From positions 11,897,001 to 11,961,000 of the forward strand of contig NC_059476.1 of the NCBI RefSeq assembly GCF_018139145.2: DNA of 64,000 bases, given 5' to 3'. This stretch comes from Gymnogyps californianus. Its lineage: Eukaryota > Chordata > Aves > Accipitriformes > Cathartidae. Shown in pieces: positions 1 to 11,285 of the stretch (position 1 is the first letter of the stretch; each line of letters begins with the position of its first letter). Under the pieces are notes generated by a model. It worked only from the letters and a program-made list of their open reading frames with translations, was not told the DNA's origin and searched no databases. A program made the translations under genes and the position numbers.

Positions 1-662
1 CATATGGAGCATGTTGCCACTTCAACTGCATTACATACCATCTTAACATATGTACAATTTTTTTCTGAAAAACATTTAAAACCTACAAAAACTCTTTAGT
101 ATAAAAAGGTCACTGCAGATCATCACAACCTTTGGAAGACACAGAAACAACATGAAACTATGTTAAGTTGACTAAGCATCATAAACCACGTTTGTGACAT
201 GGACAAAACAGTCAATTTCAGGGCAGCCTCTAAACACATATTTGGTAAATTTTTCCCATGCCAGCCCACTTCCAGTCAAGCCTTTCATCGTTTCCTCTAA
301 TTTTAAGCTAAACAGCTACATAAAAGCAGAATTTGTACCTCTGAAATGCACCTACACATTTTACTTTTGAGCTTATTCTTTTCTTCACACCAGCACTACT
401 TGAAGTCAGATGATACAGTCCAGAGTCACTATTATTCAGTAAATTAATGTTAACTTTATGATTTTAATAAATTTTGAAATAAACATAATCCAGCAGGATA
501 CTATGATATATAATTGAAAGAACTACTCTGTAAATTTTTGATGAGGTTTTTTTTTTAAACCAGTAGTGTTAAAAAATTAACAGGTAATACAATTTTTCTA
601 CAGAGAACACTTCAGGTCAGCTAAGCAATTTTAATTAAAAAAATACTGAATATATTACTTAC
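1..662 (-). other. PDCD4: PDCD4 intron 2 (5' part)
   Basis: AT-rich sequence after the exon 2 donor. I looked for the next PDCD4 exon (the DPDNLSDSLFSGDEENAG region) on the minus strand and did not find it, so it lies below base 1. Confidence 0.6.
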
Positions 663-759
663 CTGTTGGGGTAATATAAATGTGCTCCTTTTCTATTTCC
701 ATAGTTGCTTAACAGAACTGACTGTGAAATGTAAAGTCTTAACGTTTTCCCTCCAAGGC
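663..759 (-). CDS. PDCD4: PDCD4 first coding exon (partial gene; start codon at 702-700)
   Basis: PDCD4 is a translation inhibitor that binds eIF4A through two MA3 domains (family knowledge; those exons are outside the window). On the minus strand a good acceptor (ccgtttctgtttag) precedes 759, and the donor ACAG|gtaagt follows 663. The ATG at 702-700 has A at -3 and G at +4 and no ATG before it in the exon. It encodes MEIEKEHIYITPT plus one base of the next codon (G, so Asp is likely). This resembles the human PDCD4 start MDVENEQILNVNPTD with one residue fewer. The location just downstream of RBM20 in the same orientation fits the human gene order. A second acceptor (tttcacag before 721) would shorten only the 5' UTR. 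The call rests on 13 residues plus synteny. Confidence 0.72.
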
Positions 760-3040
760 CTAAACAGAAACGGAGAAGCTTAGGGGAAGAAAAGCACTAG
801 ACCAAATCTTAAAGAAGTAAGAAGCTGCAAAGGCTTCACTCACAAAATACAATGCAAAAATAGGGTTTTTTTAAGTTATAATTAACTACCAGTAACCACT
901 GAAAAGTTCCTGGGAAGGTAAATGGTGTAACATGAGACAGCACCACCCTCAAACACATCTAAGCCTTGATGTCTTAGCAGCTGTCAGTTCTGTTGCTTAT
1001 AAAGGAGGCACCAGGATAAAAGCCGTTACTTTAAGGGTAGAAGCCCTCTGTATGCAGCTTTTTTTAGTTGATAAAAGTGGTTATCTATATGAGCATACAA
1101 TATCAATGTTATAATTGCATCCACAAGAGAAATCATCTTCAGGTGAACTATACTGATAAAATGGTACCAATTTATCAAGTTCAGACCAGCCCTTAGAAGG
1201 TAAGCTATTTTTTGTTCCTCCCCTCAAGGACACAGTGTTTATGTTTTACTGTATGTGTACATACAGCTGTCAAGCTTTCACATCTGTGCTTCTGCACCCT
1301 TCAAACACTCCTTAGAACCACCATTCAATCTGCAAGGGATAAAGTTGAACACTTCTCTTTTTCTGTTACTCTCTCTTTCTCCTTCTTCCTAGCAGCTGCT
1401 ATTCTACAAACCACCCCATGTCACAGTGAAAGAGATGGCATCATCCATCTTTCCTTTATGTCATCCATCTTTCCTTTATGTACACAAAAAATTAAGCAGC
1501 TCCAGAATTCCCCATACACTTTTTCACCTGCAAGATTTTCAAAAATCACTTTGTAGTCCTGTGAATATTACTGGTATTTGTGTCTGCCCCGTAAGAATTC
1601 AGTGGCTCTTTTTTCCCCTTTCTCATCCTTTGCTGCCCTGAAAACAGCTTACCGTTGAGTAGCAAGATTGTGACACCAAACGACAGCACTCCCTTCCCCT
1701 TTTCTTCTCTTCCCTTGTTTTCCCTTCTTATGCCCACTTGCCTACCACAGACGTATTAACTGCAAATGATTCATCACAGACCGTTGGCAATAAACTCTGG
1801 TTTAGGGCACAGTATCAAGCTGTCATGATCTTGCATTTCCTAACGTCAACCCAGTTAACAGCTTTGTGTAATAAGTAGTCCTCCCTGCCCCACACCATTT
1901 TTTTAGATAAACTTTTTTTCTGAATTACCTCAATCAATCATTCAGGAGTTCTCAAGTGTTCCCAGTCACTGTTGGTTGAGAGATTTTTTTGTATGGATCT
2001 CAGTCTAATCTGAGCAAACTACCTTGTAAGAACAGTTTTATTCTTCCTAATGGAATGTTCCATCAGTTGTCCACCTCTTTGAAAAAGAAGACAAAGGACA
2101 AAACCTGTATTAAATAACAATCATGACTTTCATCATTTGTAATCAAGTCCTGAATTTCAAGTGGAGAAATACTTTTTCCGTATAGGACCCTAGTTGAAAT
2201 TCTCCACCTATGGCAACGTAATAAATAACACAACTTTCATATGCTGTCTTTTTGAGATTCAGCACCCTGCTTTGTTTGTAACAAGGATGACAGAATAACT
2301 GAGCTTTACAATTCATGTTGTCATACTGATCAGGAGACATACTCTCAATTTAGCAATGCACCCCCTCATTAACTCAAGCCAACAGGTCTGCTGGAGCTTC
2401 AGGATGCTGGTATTTATCATTGTATCAAAAAAAAAAATCACTTTATATTTTGCAGAGTTATACCACACAGTACTACCAATCAACTACAGAACACTATTTG
2501 AAAATCTGCATTAAAAACACCAGAGTAAATAACCCCAGAATTTTATGTTAGAAGAGATAATACGGGAACAAAATGGACAGAAGTAAGCATCTGCAAAACA
2601 AGAACGCTGCGAGAGATCTTAAGATTTATCAGTGATACAAATAGTACTTTTAAAGTAGTTCAGCAGACAAGGGTATGTCCTAAGTCACTGAAAACCACCA
2701 ATAAAATATGCTCAGCTCTCTGTACTCACCACCACTGCATGTACTTTATCTAAATAGGCAATTCTACCCCAGCAGGTAAATAGCGGCAAATTAACGTTTA
2801 GGAACAACACACATTGCAGAAGAAAGATTCCAAAACTTATCAAGACCTTACGTCTATGCAAAATATCCCTGAGGAACTTCCACACAGCTTACACGATTTC
2901 TCTTCCCCCTAACTTTAAGCAAACACTCCCCATCACCAACGGTTTGGAGACCTGCAAACACTAGCTGTTCTTCTGCAGCCACACGCAAGAATAACCAGGT
3001 AAGATTTAGCTACCCCCACAAAACCCGTGCCGCCGGAAGA
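760..3040 (-). other. PDCD4: PDCD4 intron 1 (probable)
   Basis: Between the CpG island and the first coding exon. Low GC, no convincing exon on either strand. It holds a perfect 20-bp tandem duplication at 1441-1480 and a pyrimidine-rich stretch at about 1330-1740. The exact 5' edge depends on where exon 1 ends. Confidence 0.55.
1441..1480. repeat. Perfect 20-bp tandem duplication
   Basis: The unit tcatccatctttcctttatg occurs twice back to back (1441-1460 and 1461-1480) with no mismatch. Confidence 0.95.
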
Positions 3041-4150
3041 AATCAATGGCGGAGCAACTCCGGCCCTTAAGAAAAGGCGTGACTGAGGGCTGAAGGCCGG
3101 TGGGAGCACGGCTGGCGCAGAGGCCTGCCGCCACACGCTCGCACGGCGGCACAGGCCTGGCAGCCGTTGACCCGGCCCGCCTGTGGCCAAGGAGCACCCG
3201 CACCTCACGAGATGTGTCCTCAGCAACGCTGCCACCGCCGGAGGCGGTGACACGGGGCTCGCTGCGCAGCCAAGCCTGGCTGCCACCGTCGAGGGACCGG
3301 ACGCGGCGGAGCAGCGAGAGCGGGGCGGGCTGGCCAGGGGGGCCGGGGGTCAGTCAGGGGGAGCAGCCCCTCACGGCGCCAACCGCCCCTCAGCGACCGC
3401 CCCGCGGCCTGGACACCCCCCCACGCACCCCGCAGGGCCGCCTCGCCCCGCCGCGCCCGCAGGGATGCAGGGCCGCCCGCGCCGTGCCGGGCCGGGCCGG
3501 GCCGGGCCGGGCCGTGCCGTCTCCCCTCACACGCCGCCCGCGGGACCGTTACCGGCGGCGGCGCTCCGCGTGCCCTGCCGCTCCCCGCCCGCTGCTCGGC
3601 CCGGCCCCGCCCCCCCCCCCCCCCGGCCGCGCGCGCCGCTGCCTGCTTGTTTTTGTTTTCTTCCCCCCAGCGACACGGCCGCCAGCGGCGCCGCGGATTG
3701 GCTGGCTCCCGCCCGCCGCCGCAGCCAATCGGCAGGCGGGGATGCCGGTGGGTGGGGACGGGAGGGTGTTCAGCCCTCAGGAAAAGGAAGGGGGGAGGGG
3801 GAGGGCGAAACCATCTCGGGGGCGTCGGCGGGGAGGGAGCGGGAAGGAGCCATTCGTGGGGGGAGGGGAGGAGGGCGCCGGTCGGTTGGGCGCGTGGCCC
3901 TCGGCGGCGCGGCCGGTGAGGAGACGTCCCGTTGTGCGGCGGCTGTTGGCTGCGGCCCGGCCGGCTGCGCGCAGCGGGCAGCGCCGCGTTCGCGAGGGGA
4001 GGTGAAGGAAATGCCTCGGTGCGTGAGGGAGTCAGAGAGACTCCTCCATGGAGCGCTGCGTGCTGCCGGCAGCGGCTTGGCTCCGTCCTGCTCAAGCCCT
4101 GTCCTGCAGGCCCTCTGGGGCGTACCGGCCCACTTGGGATGTCTGGCCTG
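3000..4150. promoter_or_regulatory. PDCD4: CpG island, probable PDCD4 promoter and non-coding exon 1
   Basis: Abrupt rise in GC and CpG from about 3000 to 4150, with GC-box-like runs (gggcggg near 3324), a GCCGG tandem at about 3484-3515 and a C-run near 3608-3622. Two CCAAT boxes face opposite ways 23 bp apart: ATTGG at 3697-3701 and CCAAT at 3725-3729. A candidate minus-strand donor (CCG|gtaacg) ends at 3553, which would give a short exon 1 downstream of the CCAAT pair. Position upstream of the PDCD4 coding start on the same strand supports a promoter; transcription from the other strand cannot be excluded. Long ORFs in several frames here are composition artefacts. Confidence 0.75.
3484..3515. 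repeat. GGGCC-type tandem repeat in the CpG island
   Basis: Repeated gccgg/gggcc 5-mers in a row (ccgggccgggccgggccg pattern). Confidence 0.85.
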
Positions 4151-6419
4151 GTGGTTAAAATAAAGCTGGTTTACGCTGTCTGTGTAGGTGCGTGAAGAGG
4201 TGTCCTTTGGGGCTATCGCACACGCAGCAGACCAGCAACTTCCATTTCCCTGTCTAACATACCCCAGTCCGCTCGCAGAAGTGCAGCACGTCATCATCTC
4301 CTGACTTCTTAACGTTCAGGAGGATCATTAGCGTCAATTAGCAATACCTTTGACAAGTTTTAGGTTAGATCTGAAACAACAAACTCCGAGATGTGGGAGA
4401 ACGGTTGCACCCAGAGACCACGCGAGGGGGGTGGATGAGTGTTTGCGGGTCCAGTGACAGAACCTGACTGGGAAGATGAGAGCCCTACATGCACTGGCAG
4501 CACAGACAGCCGTGGAAACCTTGACAGCTGTGCCTGGCTCCTCTTCAACATTGTGTCCTCCTCCTTTAATTAGAAATCAATTTTTTTTTTTTCTGAAGCA
4601 AAACCATCAGAAAAATAATGTATTACCTCTTCTTTGTTGTTGTTCTCGGCTAACGTGGGGATTTCAGACCTTTTGCTCCCTCTTCACACAAGACCCCTCT
4701 ACCTTCCCTTCAGCGCTGGGTGTTACTGGACAGCGGTTCAGGCAGGGGGACTGGGAAACACCGCAGCTGCCTCAGAGTTGGCAGACAGGTTTCCGACTGT
4801 TCAGGCAATCCCACAGGCAAAAGGTGCTGCAGCCACCTTCTCCACTGCTGAAACTCTTTAACACAGTGCAGGCTTAGGATTGACAGCTAAACCATGAATA
4901 TCCATCCACAACCTTCCAAACTTTCTACCTTATTTTAGTTTACATTTACCCTGTTTATTCTATATGCACTGCCTGAGGCCAGACACCTAATTAGAGATGA
5001 TGGTCTCCTTTCATTGTCATGTATTTTGCCTCCATTCACAGTCTCTCCTAAAAACTCAGCTAACCCTTTGTTTTCTCTCTATAATTTGTCACTCCGGAGA
5101 GCCCAAGTAATAGCAGTCCAGTGCTATGAGGGAAGCAAATACAGATCCCTTCTGCTTTAGTACTTCTGCATATTGCAGGATTTTTCAGCTGCCAGCAAGA
5201 GAATTCTCCTCAGTTCATAGATTATGACTTGACTTTTGTAGTATTTTTACATATTTTTCCAGTATAATTCTACTCCAAATCAGTGTACTTTTGACTGAAA
5301 TAAGAGCCAAACTTCCCTTGTGTAAGAGCCTCTGAATTCATTTACTGGCCCATCTCTGCATGAATCATCAAAACTAGGTTTAAGAATTAAAACAACAGTG
5401 ATCTGATAAAAGAATGTGCAGCACGATTGCTGTATTTTTAATGATAAATACTTTCCCCATCAGACAAATGACAGAAAGAAAATCTTTCTTGTTCATGAAG
5501 ACACTAAGTTGCAGGCATTTTCAAGTCAGGACAGTTCAGCATGCTCACACAAGACTTTTTTCGGATGCAACCTAGAGGCAGCCTCAAAAGTTGTTGTTTC
5601 CCCATCAATCAAAAAATAATTTCTAGTTTGCTCTTTGCACCTCTCCTGACTAGCACATACCAAGCAAACCACTACAGTGTCATCACCGAGATCTGGAAAA
5701 TAAATTCTAGCTATTACCATAGATCATGGAATTCAGCTTCCCCTGCAAGACAGAAGAGGGGCTTTAAAGAGATTCTCCAGTGAAGAGGAAAGAGGTGGCA
5801 GAGAAACTGAAACAGTAACCAGAACCTGCACAAGAGAAGGTGCCACAAAATACCACATCAGTGCATCATGCCAATTACCCATTTTAAAGCACCGTGGAAA
5901 ATTGCTAGAGGATTTTCTGGTAAAAATTAGGAATGGATCACTTCCAAGAGGCCCAAAAGCTGGGTCAGTAATCAAAAGAAGATTAAAACCCCTGAACCAT
6001 CCAGCACACCTCCAGACAAGAAAATGGTGTGTTTTTTCTTTCTTCTGCTGAATGTCTCTATTAGCAACTGGGTTATCAATCACTGAAAATCTTGTCTAGA
6101 TTTGACTGCACATACTTACTGATTTCTAAAACACTGTGACCTGAAAAAGGGCTGATGTGCATGAAAGATTATTTGTAATTTTCCATTGTATCAACTGGTC
6201 TGCTAAAAGATATCGCCTCTTTTTGCCTTTCTAACCTCAAAACCGCCTGCAATATTTAAAAGACAGCTGATCACATGCTAATCTCTGAGCTGTAGAGACC
6301 TGCTTGCTCCCTCCCGGCCTCCCTCCCCCAGCCATGTTAACAGCAAGCATACCACCAAAATCCCCATAAAAACAAAACAGCAGAATTCCTCCTCCCATAG
6401 AAAAAAAAAACCACAACCC
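4151..6419. other. Intergenic, no gene seen
   Basis: Upstream of the probable PDCD4 promoter. AT-rich apart from the island edge. Open frames are short, overlapping and without recognisable protein features. Confidence 0.6.
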
Positions 6420-6850
6420 CTCTTTCGACCATTTCTGGCCAATTCGCAGCTCGAGGCAACCTGTGCGGGCTGCGCAGCTCAACGCCCGCTCCCCGACACC
6501 TGCGTCCCGGGGTTACCTGCGCCCAGGACCTCCGCCGCGCTGACCCACGCCAAGCGGGGACCCGCCGGCAGCTACCAGGCCCCTCCTGCGCTTCCACCCC
6601 TAACACCGCCGATCACCTGGAGCAAAATGCTTGCACGGAGGCGAGCAGGTCACTTTCTAGCCGCCTGCCTTCCTTAGAGCCTGCTGGGTTGTTTTCAAAC
6701 TCTCCCCTCCCTTTCTCACATGCTGGCCAAGCCCTCCTGTAACACCCAGGGGAGGAATCCATTGGCTGAAGTTCCCCAAAACGCGTGGAGCAGCCCTTCC
6801 CCCCGTCCGATTTCTAGTGCACAATAGACACCGCGTGTCTCCAGGCTGCC
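6420..6850 (-). promoter_or_regulatory. Second GC-rich patch with a candidate minus-strand first-exon donor
   Basis: CpG-containing stretch about 2.5 kb upstream of the main island. On the minus strand, GCGCAG|gtaacc gives a plausible splice donor with the exon ending at 6517. The sequence above it (6517 to about 6620) is GC-rich. This could be an alternative PDCD4 first exon or an independent short transcript; no protein is recognisable. The evidence is base composition plus one splice-site match. Confidence 0.35.
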
Positions 6851-8640
6851 CTGGCCAGTTTGCTGCCAGCCTTTGCTTTTCATCAAGGTTTATCTGAGCT
6901 GTAGCTGGGGGTGACTCACGTAGGTCGTCCGACCTCCAGCAACCAGAGAGAGCAGTGAAAAGCAGAGAGGAGCTGCGTTGGGTTAGAAACGTCGCAGAGC
7001 ATTTTGGTTGTGCTCCCCACTGCGGATTTTTCAAAGTTTTACTTCCTGTTTTAAATATTTTCGATAGGCAGCATCTGTGCTCCTGACGCCTCAGCAGTGC
7101 TGTTTGATTACAACCGAGTCTGTTACTGTGTCACTTGGAATATAAATTTCCACACATAATGCAGACAGCAAAAATGTATCGTATCTGTTAAATCAATCTG
7201 CTCTGTTCTTGGCCTTCTGCTTTCTTTTCCTTCAGCCTACTTTTATTTTTGCATCTTCTGCAAAGGTGCCTTCATAAAATGAACTGCAAGCACAGCAATC
7301 CCATTCTTCACCAGGCAGCGTCGGCTCCAGCTTGAAAGGATGCTAAAACACGCCTTCGCTTTTTTTAATGGTCAGTAATTAGCATTGCTTTTGAACATCC
7401 TCCTGCAGCTCCGTCCATGAGCTGGGAACGGGGCTGCGCTGCAGACCTGTGTGTGCAGCGCCTGTCGAGGCTGGGCACCCTTGGGAGGTGGAGGGGGATC
7501 AGCTCACGCTTGCCCGAGCGTGGAAACAAGCGTCACCCACTGCGATGGCTTTGGATAAACACTTTCCCGAACCACAGCTTGCCTGTCTCTGTCATGGCTT
7601 TCCAGGACTGGCCCCTCACATTGCACAAAAAGCCTTCCCTCTTCACATTTCTGAGTACACCCTCCTGGCAGAAGCGTTAGAATTGGGTTTGCTTTGTAAA
7701 ACTGTTCCAGGCATGTCTCCTCTGTGCTGCAGTTGTCATCTGTTCGTTCTTGCCTTAACAAAAGGCAATCACGCATCTGAAAAGACGCTTTACTGGAAAG
7801 GGCTGAACTTGTGAAATGTGCAGAAAAATGGGAGTGCTTGATTTAAGAGTTCCAGACAGTGAGTTCATTTAAAAGCTAACAACCAGAAACACAAAATACC
7901 ACCTTTACCTCGGAATAATTGTACTTTTTTACCGGTCTACTGTGGGAGAAAATGTTAGGGAGCCATTTATTACAAGGTGTGTTATTGCCTTGTAGTTATT
8001 ATTCGACAAGCTGAGGTCCTGTGACTAATAAATCATGTGCCTGCTTTTTGTGTGTGTATAATCACATGCTCCATATTTATATTGACAGAGGGTTACAGAA
8101 TATTTACCTTTGTGCATAGGACTGGCAGGAACTTCTATGCTACCAGGTCTCCTATCACAGGCACTATGTGATATAATCCTTTTCATAAACTTAATCAAGT
8201 TCTGTCCTCAAAGCGATTTAGTATTTTGCATGCACAACTGCAATGGGGAGGCTATTCCAGAACCACGTTGTCAAATGGTTAGTAACGATCTTATAACCAA
8301 AATATCTGATGCCTCTTTTTGATCATTTATTCTGTACCAGCACTGGCCCTTAGCACCATCAGCTCTTCCCTCTCCCTTTCTGGGAGTATTTATGCAGAGA
8401 AATCCTCCTGCTCTCAGCATTCGCTTTGCAAAATGAAGCAAGATAGATAGCCTCTCCTCGAGCACACCCCAGCCTTCACTGCAGCCTAGGCTGCACCTTT
8501 CCTGCTGCCTTCCAGGACTGCATTTCTCGCTTCATGTTTCCACTGTGTTGGCAAGTCAGTTGTTCAGTGATCGAAGTGTGAGCTGCCAGCTAGCTTGTAG
8601 GAAAGGGTTTGGTCATTTGTGCCTATGACCACCACTTTCT
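6851..8640. other. Intergenic, nothing recognised
   Basis: Mixed composition, no convincing ORF, RNA gene or repeat seen. Confidence 0.55.
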
Positions 8641-8649
8641 GCTGCTGAC

Positions 8650-9600
8650 TGCTTTTGTCTGTGTAATATCTCAAGCCTCCTTTGTCCTGAGGTTGCTTCG
8701 TATTTTCTGTCATCAGCAATTTCACCAGTTCTCCACTAACATTAGTGCCAAGCTCATTTACAAAAGCACTTTGCCAGATCTCCAGCAGTGATGTTTAACA
8801 CTCCCCTGGTAACTGCCCTCCAGCCTGATAGCCGTGCACTGCTCTCACAGCAGGTCTTTATGGGCTTTATACCTTGTGCTAAATCACTTCTCCCTTTTCT
8901 TAAGAACTTTCCACATGGCACCGTATGAAATGTGCAATTTAAGTCCAGATAGGTGAGATACACCCCATTTCCTTCACTAAGCAAATGGCTTGCAGCTTGC
9001 CTTACCCAAGAAAGATAAATGGGTTTGATAAACCCATTTAATCTCATGCCATTTGCCCCCCTCTCTTTTGCTAGCCTTTCCTTCACCATTTTTTCTGAAG
9101 CTTTCCATATACTATTAAGCTGAAACCTTCATGCCTGTTCTTGTCCAGATCAGTTCACTTCTTGTGTACAGGCTCGCTGTGCTCCTGTCCCTGGCTGAGG
9201 GACCTGTTAAAGACATTGGGCCAGTTCTTCCAGAGCTCTGGCATGCGGATTAGCCTGTTCCTCTGCCTTCAGTGCAGGAAGGAGCCCTAAGATTTGCTTC
9301 TATCCTGGCTGTGAACATTTCCATATCCCCATCCCATTATCCTCATCTGCAGCCACACGATTAACATCCTCAGTGAAAGTTAAGGCAAAGTATGAGTTTG
9401 GGTTTTGCACATACCTAATACACATTTACCTCTATCCCATGTAATCTCTCTTTTTCCTTACCTGTTTTCTTCAGCTGTATGCAACCAGGAAAAACACTTT
9501 CCCATTTTTATTAATATCCTTTAAAAGACAAAACTCCAACTCACTTTTGAGACATAGTTTTTATACCCGATCGGTTATTTTGCTTTTTAAAATGATTCCT
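8650..9600 (-). mobile_element. Degraded CR1/L3-like LINE relic (ORF2 part, antisense to the + strand)
   Basis: Read on the + strand, the order of phrases resembles reverse-complemented CR1-clade ORF2: tgtcatcagcaatttcacca, then gccaagctcatttacaaaag, then aaatgggtttgataaaccca, then agtgaaagttaaggcaaagt. In CR1 antisense the matching phrases concern residues just upstream of the 3' UTR, in the same order. Heavily diverged with no open frame. The family name is from memory; an alignment would settle it. Confidence 0.5.
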
Positions 9601-11077
9601 TGTAATGACTGCTCATTCTCAGTATCATTTCTGAGGTTGAAATTCATTCAACTGTAGTCTCTGTCTTCAAGTTGTTCCCCTTGCCTGGGTTTTATCCCTG
9701 TTGAAGTTATGCTTAATTAACTAGAGTTTTATCCCCAGTCCTGGAGTCTTATCCCAGTAAAGTTTAGACATGTAAATCCCCGAGCTCCTAAGGAAAACTG
9801 ACTATATGGATTAGTTCCTGTTATTTATTTGAATACGCCCCTTGGAAGTCTGAAGCTGTATCAGTCATGCCTGCTTGATCACAGGGATATAATATTTTAA
9901 GCGGGGTACTGTTTATCATTAAAAAACCTGAAGCATCTCAAGTCTCCCAGAAAAAACTTGACCGAAGTGGATTTTCCTGGTATTTCTAGGGTAAAAATAA
10001 GGAACACAGTGGAAGAGCAGAAGTAGATTAGTTGCTCTTTTTAGAAATAATTTTCTTACCTTGAAAATATAACCGTGCAAGTCACCTTTTGTGGTGAACA
10101 CCAAAAAGGTGTTTTACCTCAGCAGGGCCAGGAGACTCAGCCAAGGCCTTCTCCTGGCCAGTGAGGTCTAGAGATCTACCTGCCTCTCTTCACCCTGTTT
10201 CACATCTACTTTGTCTCTGTCTCTCTCCTCTCACTCCTTCTTCAGTCCCTCCTTCTGGCTTTCTTCCCTGCTGACACACTGTCCCAAAGTCCCAGCACTG
10301 GACTGAAGTCAGAGAACTGTCGGTGTACAAGGGCTTGATGTTTTCAGCTCTCTTGCTGCAAGGCACGGAGGTTTGGCACCCAGTGCATCCCACAGCACAG
10401 CCGGTTGAGCCAGCCAAAGAGCGTAACATCTTAGAAATGTATTTCTGATCTCCTGGCAGGTGTCTGCACGTATATCTAGGCTCCTTGGCAGGCTTGGACC
10501 GCCTGGTCTGGAGGGAGTCAGTGCTGCCACACCTTGACTGTAGCCAGGGCTCGGCTAGTGGGAGAGTAGCAGCCTGGCTGCAGTGCTGATATAAGCAAAA
10601 CCACCTTTGGTCCTCACCAGTTCTTGCATAATGTGTTCCAGGGTATCAAGGTTGAAGTGTCTCTAGAGATGTCCCCTGTCAAGGAAGGTCCTTGTAGTCT
10701 TCCCGCATGCGTACGGCCAGCGGGCTGGAGATGGGGGCTGCAGTGGTGATGCTCAGCCCAGGGGCACACCACACCACACCTTGCCCTCCAGACACTCCAG
10801 GTCACTGGCTGCCATGGACTCAGCCACACTGTGCCGTGGCAAGCTGGACTGCAGCCTCAGGCACAACAGATCCCACAACAGCCCCTCGGCGGTGTGCACG
10901 GGGCTCCTGGGGAAGGAGCAGGGCTTAGGAGCTGTGGGTGCTGCTCCCAGCCAGGCGCTTCCTGAGCACTGCCCGGGCTGGGCTGACCCTCCGAGTGGGC
11001 CAAGGGCTTCCCCCATCTCTGCACCCCCCAAGGAGCTGGCCTGGCACAGGAGAAGGTGAGGTGTGTCCTCACGTTGG
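9601..11077. other. Intergenic, nothing recognised
   Basis: GC rises between about 10.1 and 11.05 kb, producing short overlapping ORFs on both strands with no domain or homology I recognise. Confidence 0.55.
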
Positions 11078-11285
11078 GGCATGAGCCATGGAGTCAGCAC
11101 TTCGGGGCCGAGTTCCCACCTCTGACGCTGACTTACTGCATGACCTAAGGCGAGTCACTTAGCTGCTTTCCTCCGTTTCCTGACTCTGCTAAACGTCAGG
11201 GATAATAAGTAACTTTGTGTGAGTGCTACGAAGCTTTGAAATCTTTAGATGAAAAGGTGCTGTATAATTGCAAAGCATTTTTAAT
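11078..11285 (+). mobile_element. MIR-like SINE relic
   Basis: Contains the MIR core landmarks in order: ggagtcagcacttc near 11090, a core resembling gacttactgcatgacct with gcgagtcacttagctg, then gtttcctgactctg and gggataataag. It ends with gatgaaaaggtgctgtata and ttgcaaagcatt, like the 3' end of amniote MIR1-type elements. Diverged but well ordered. The class is confident, the subfamily is not. Confidence 0.7.

Noticed and set aside
3100..4163. Long ORFs (about 290-326 codons) on both strands in the GC-rich island
   Set aside because: They overlap in several frames on both strands, are Pro/Arg/Ala/Gly-rich with no domain, and coincide with the CpG island, where stop codons are rare by composition.
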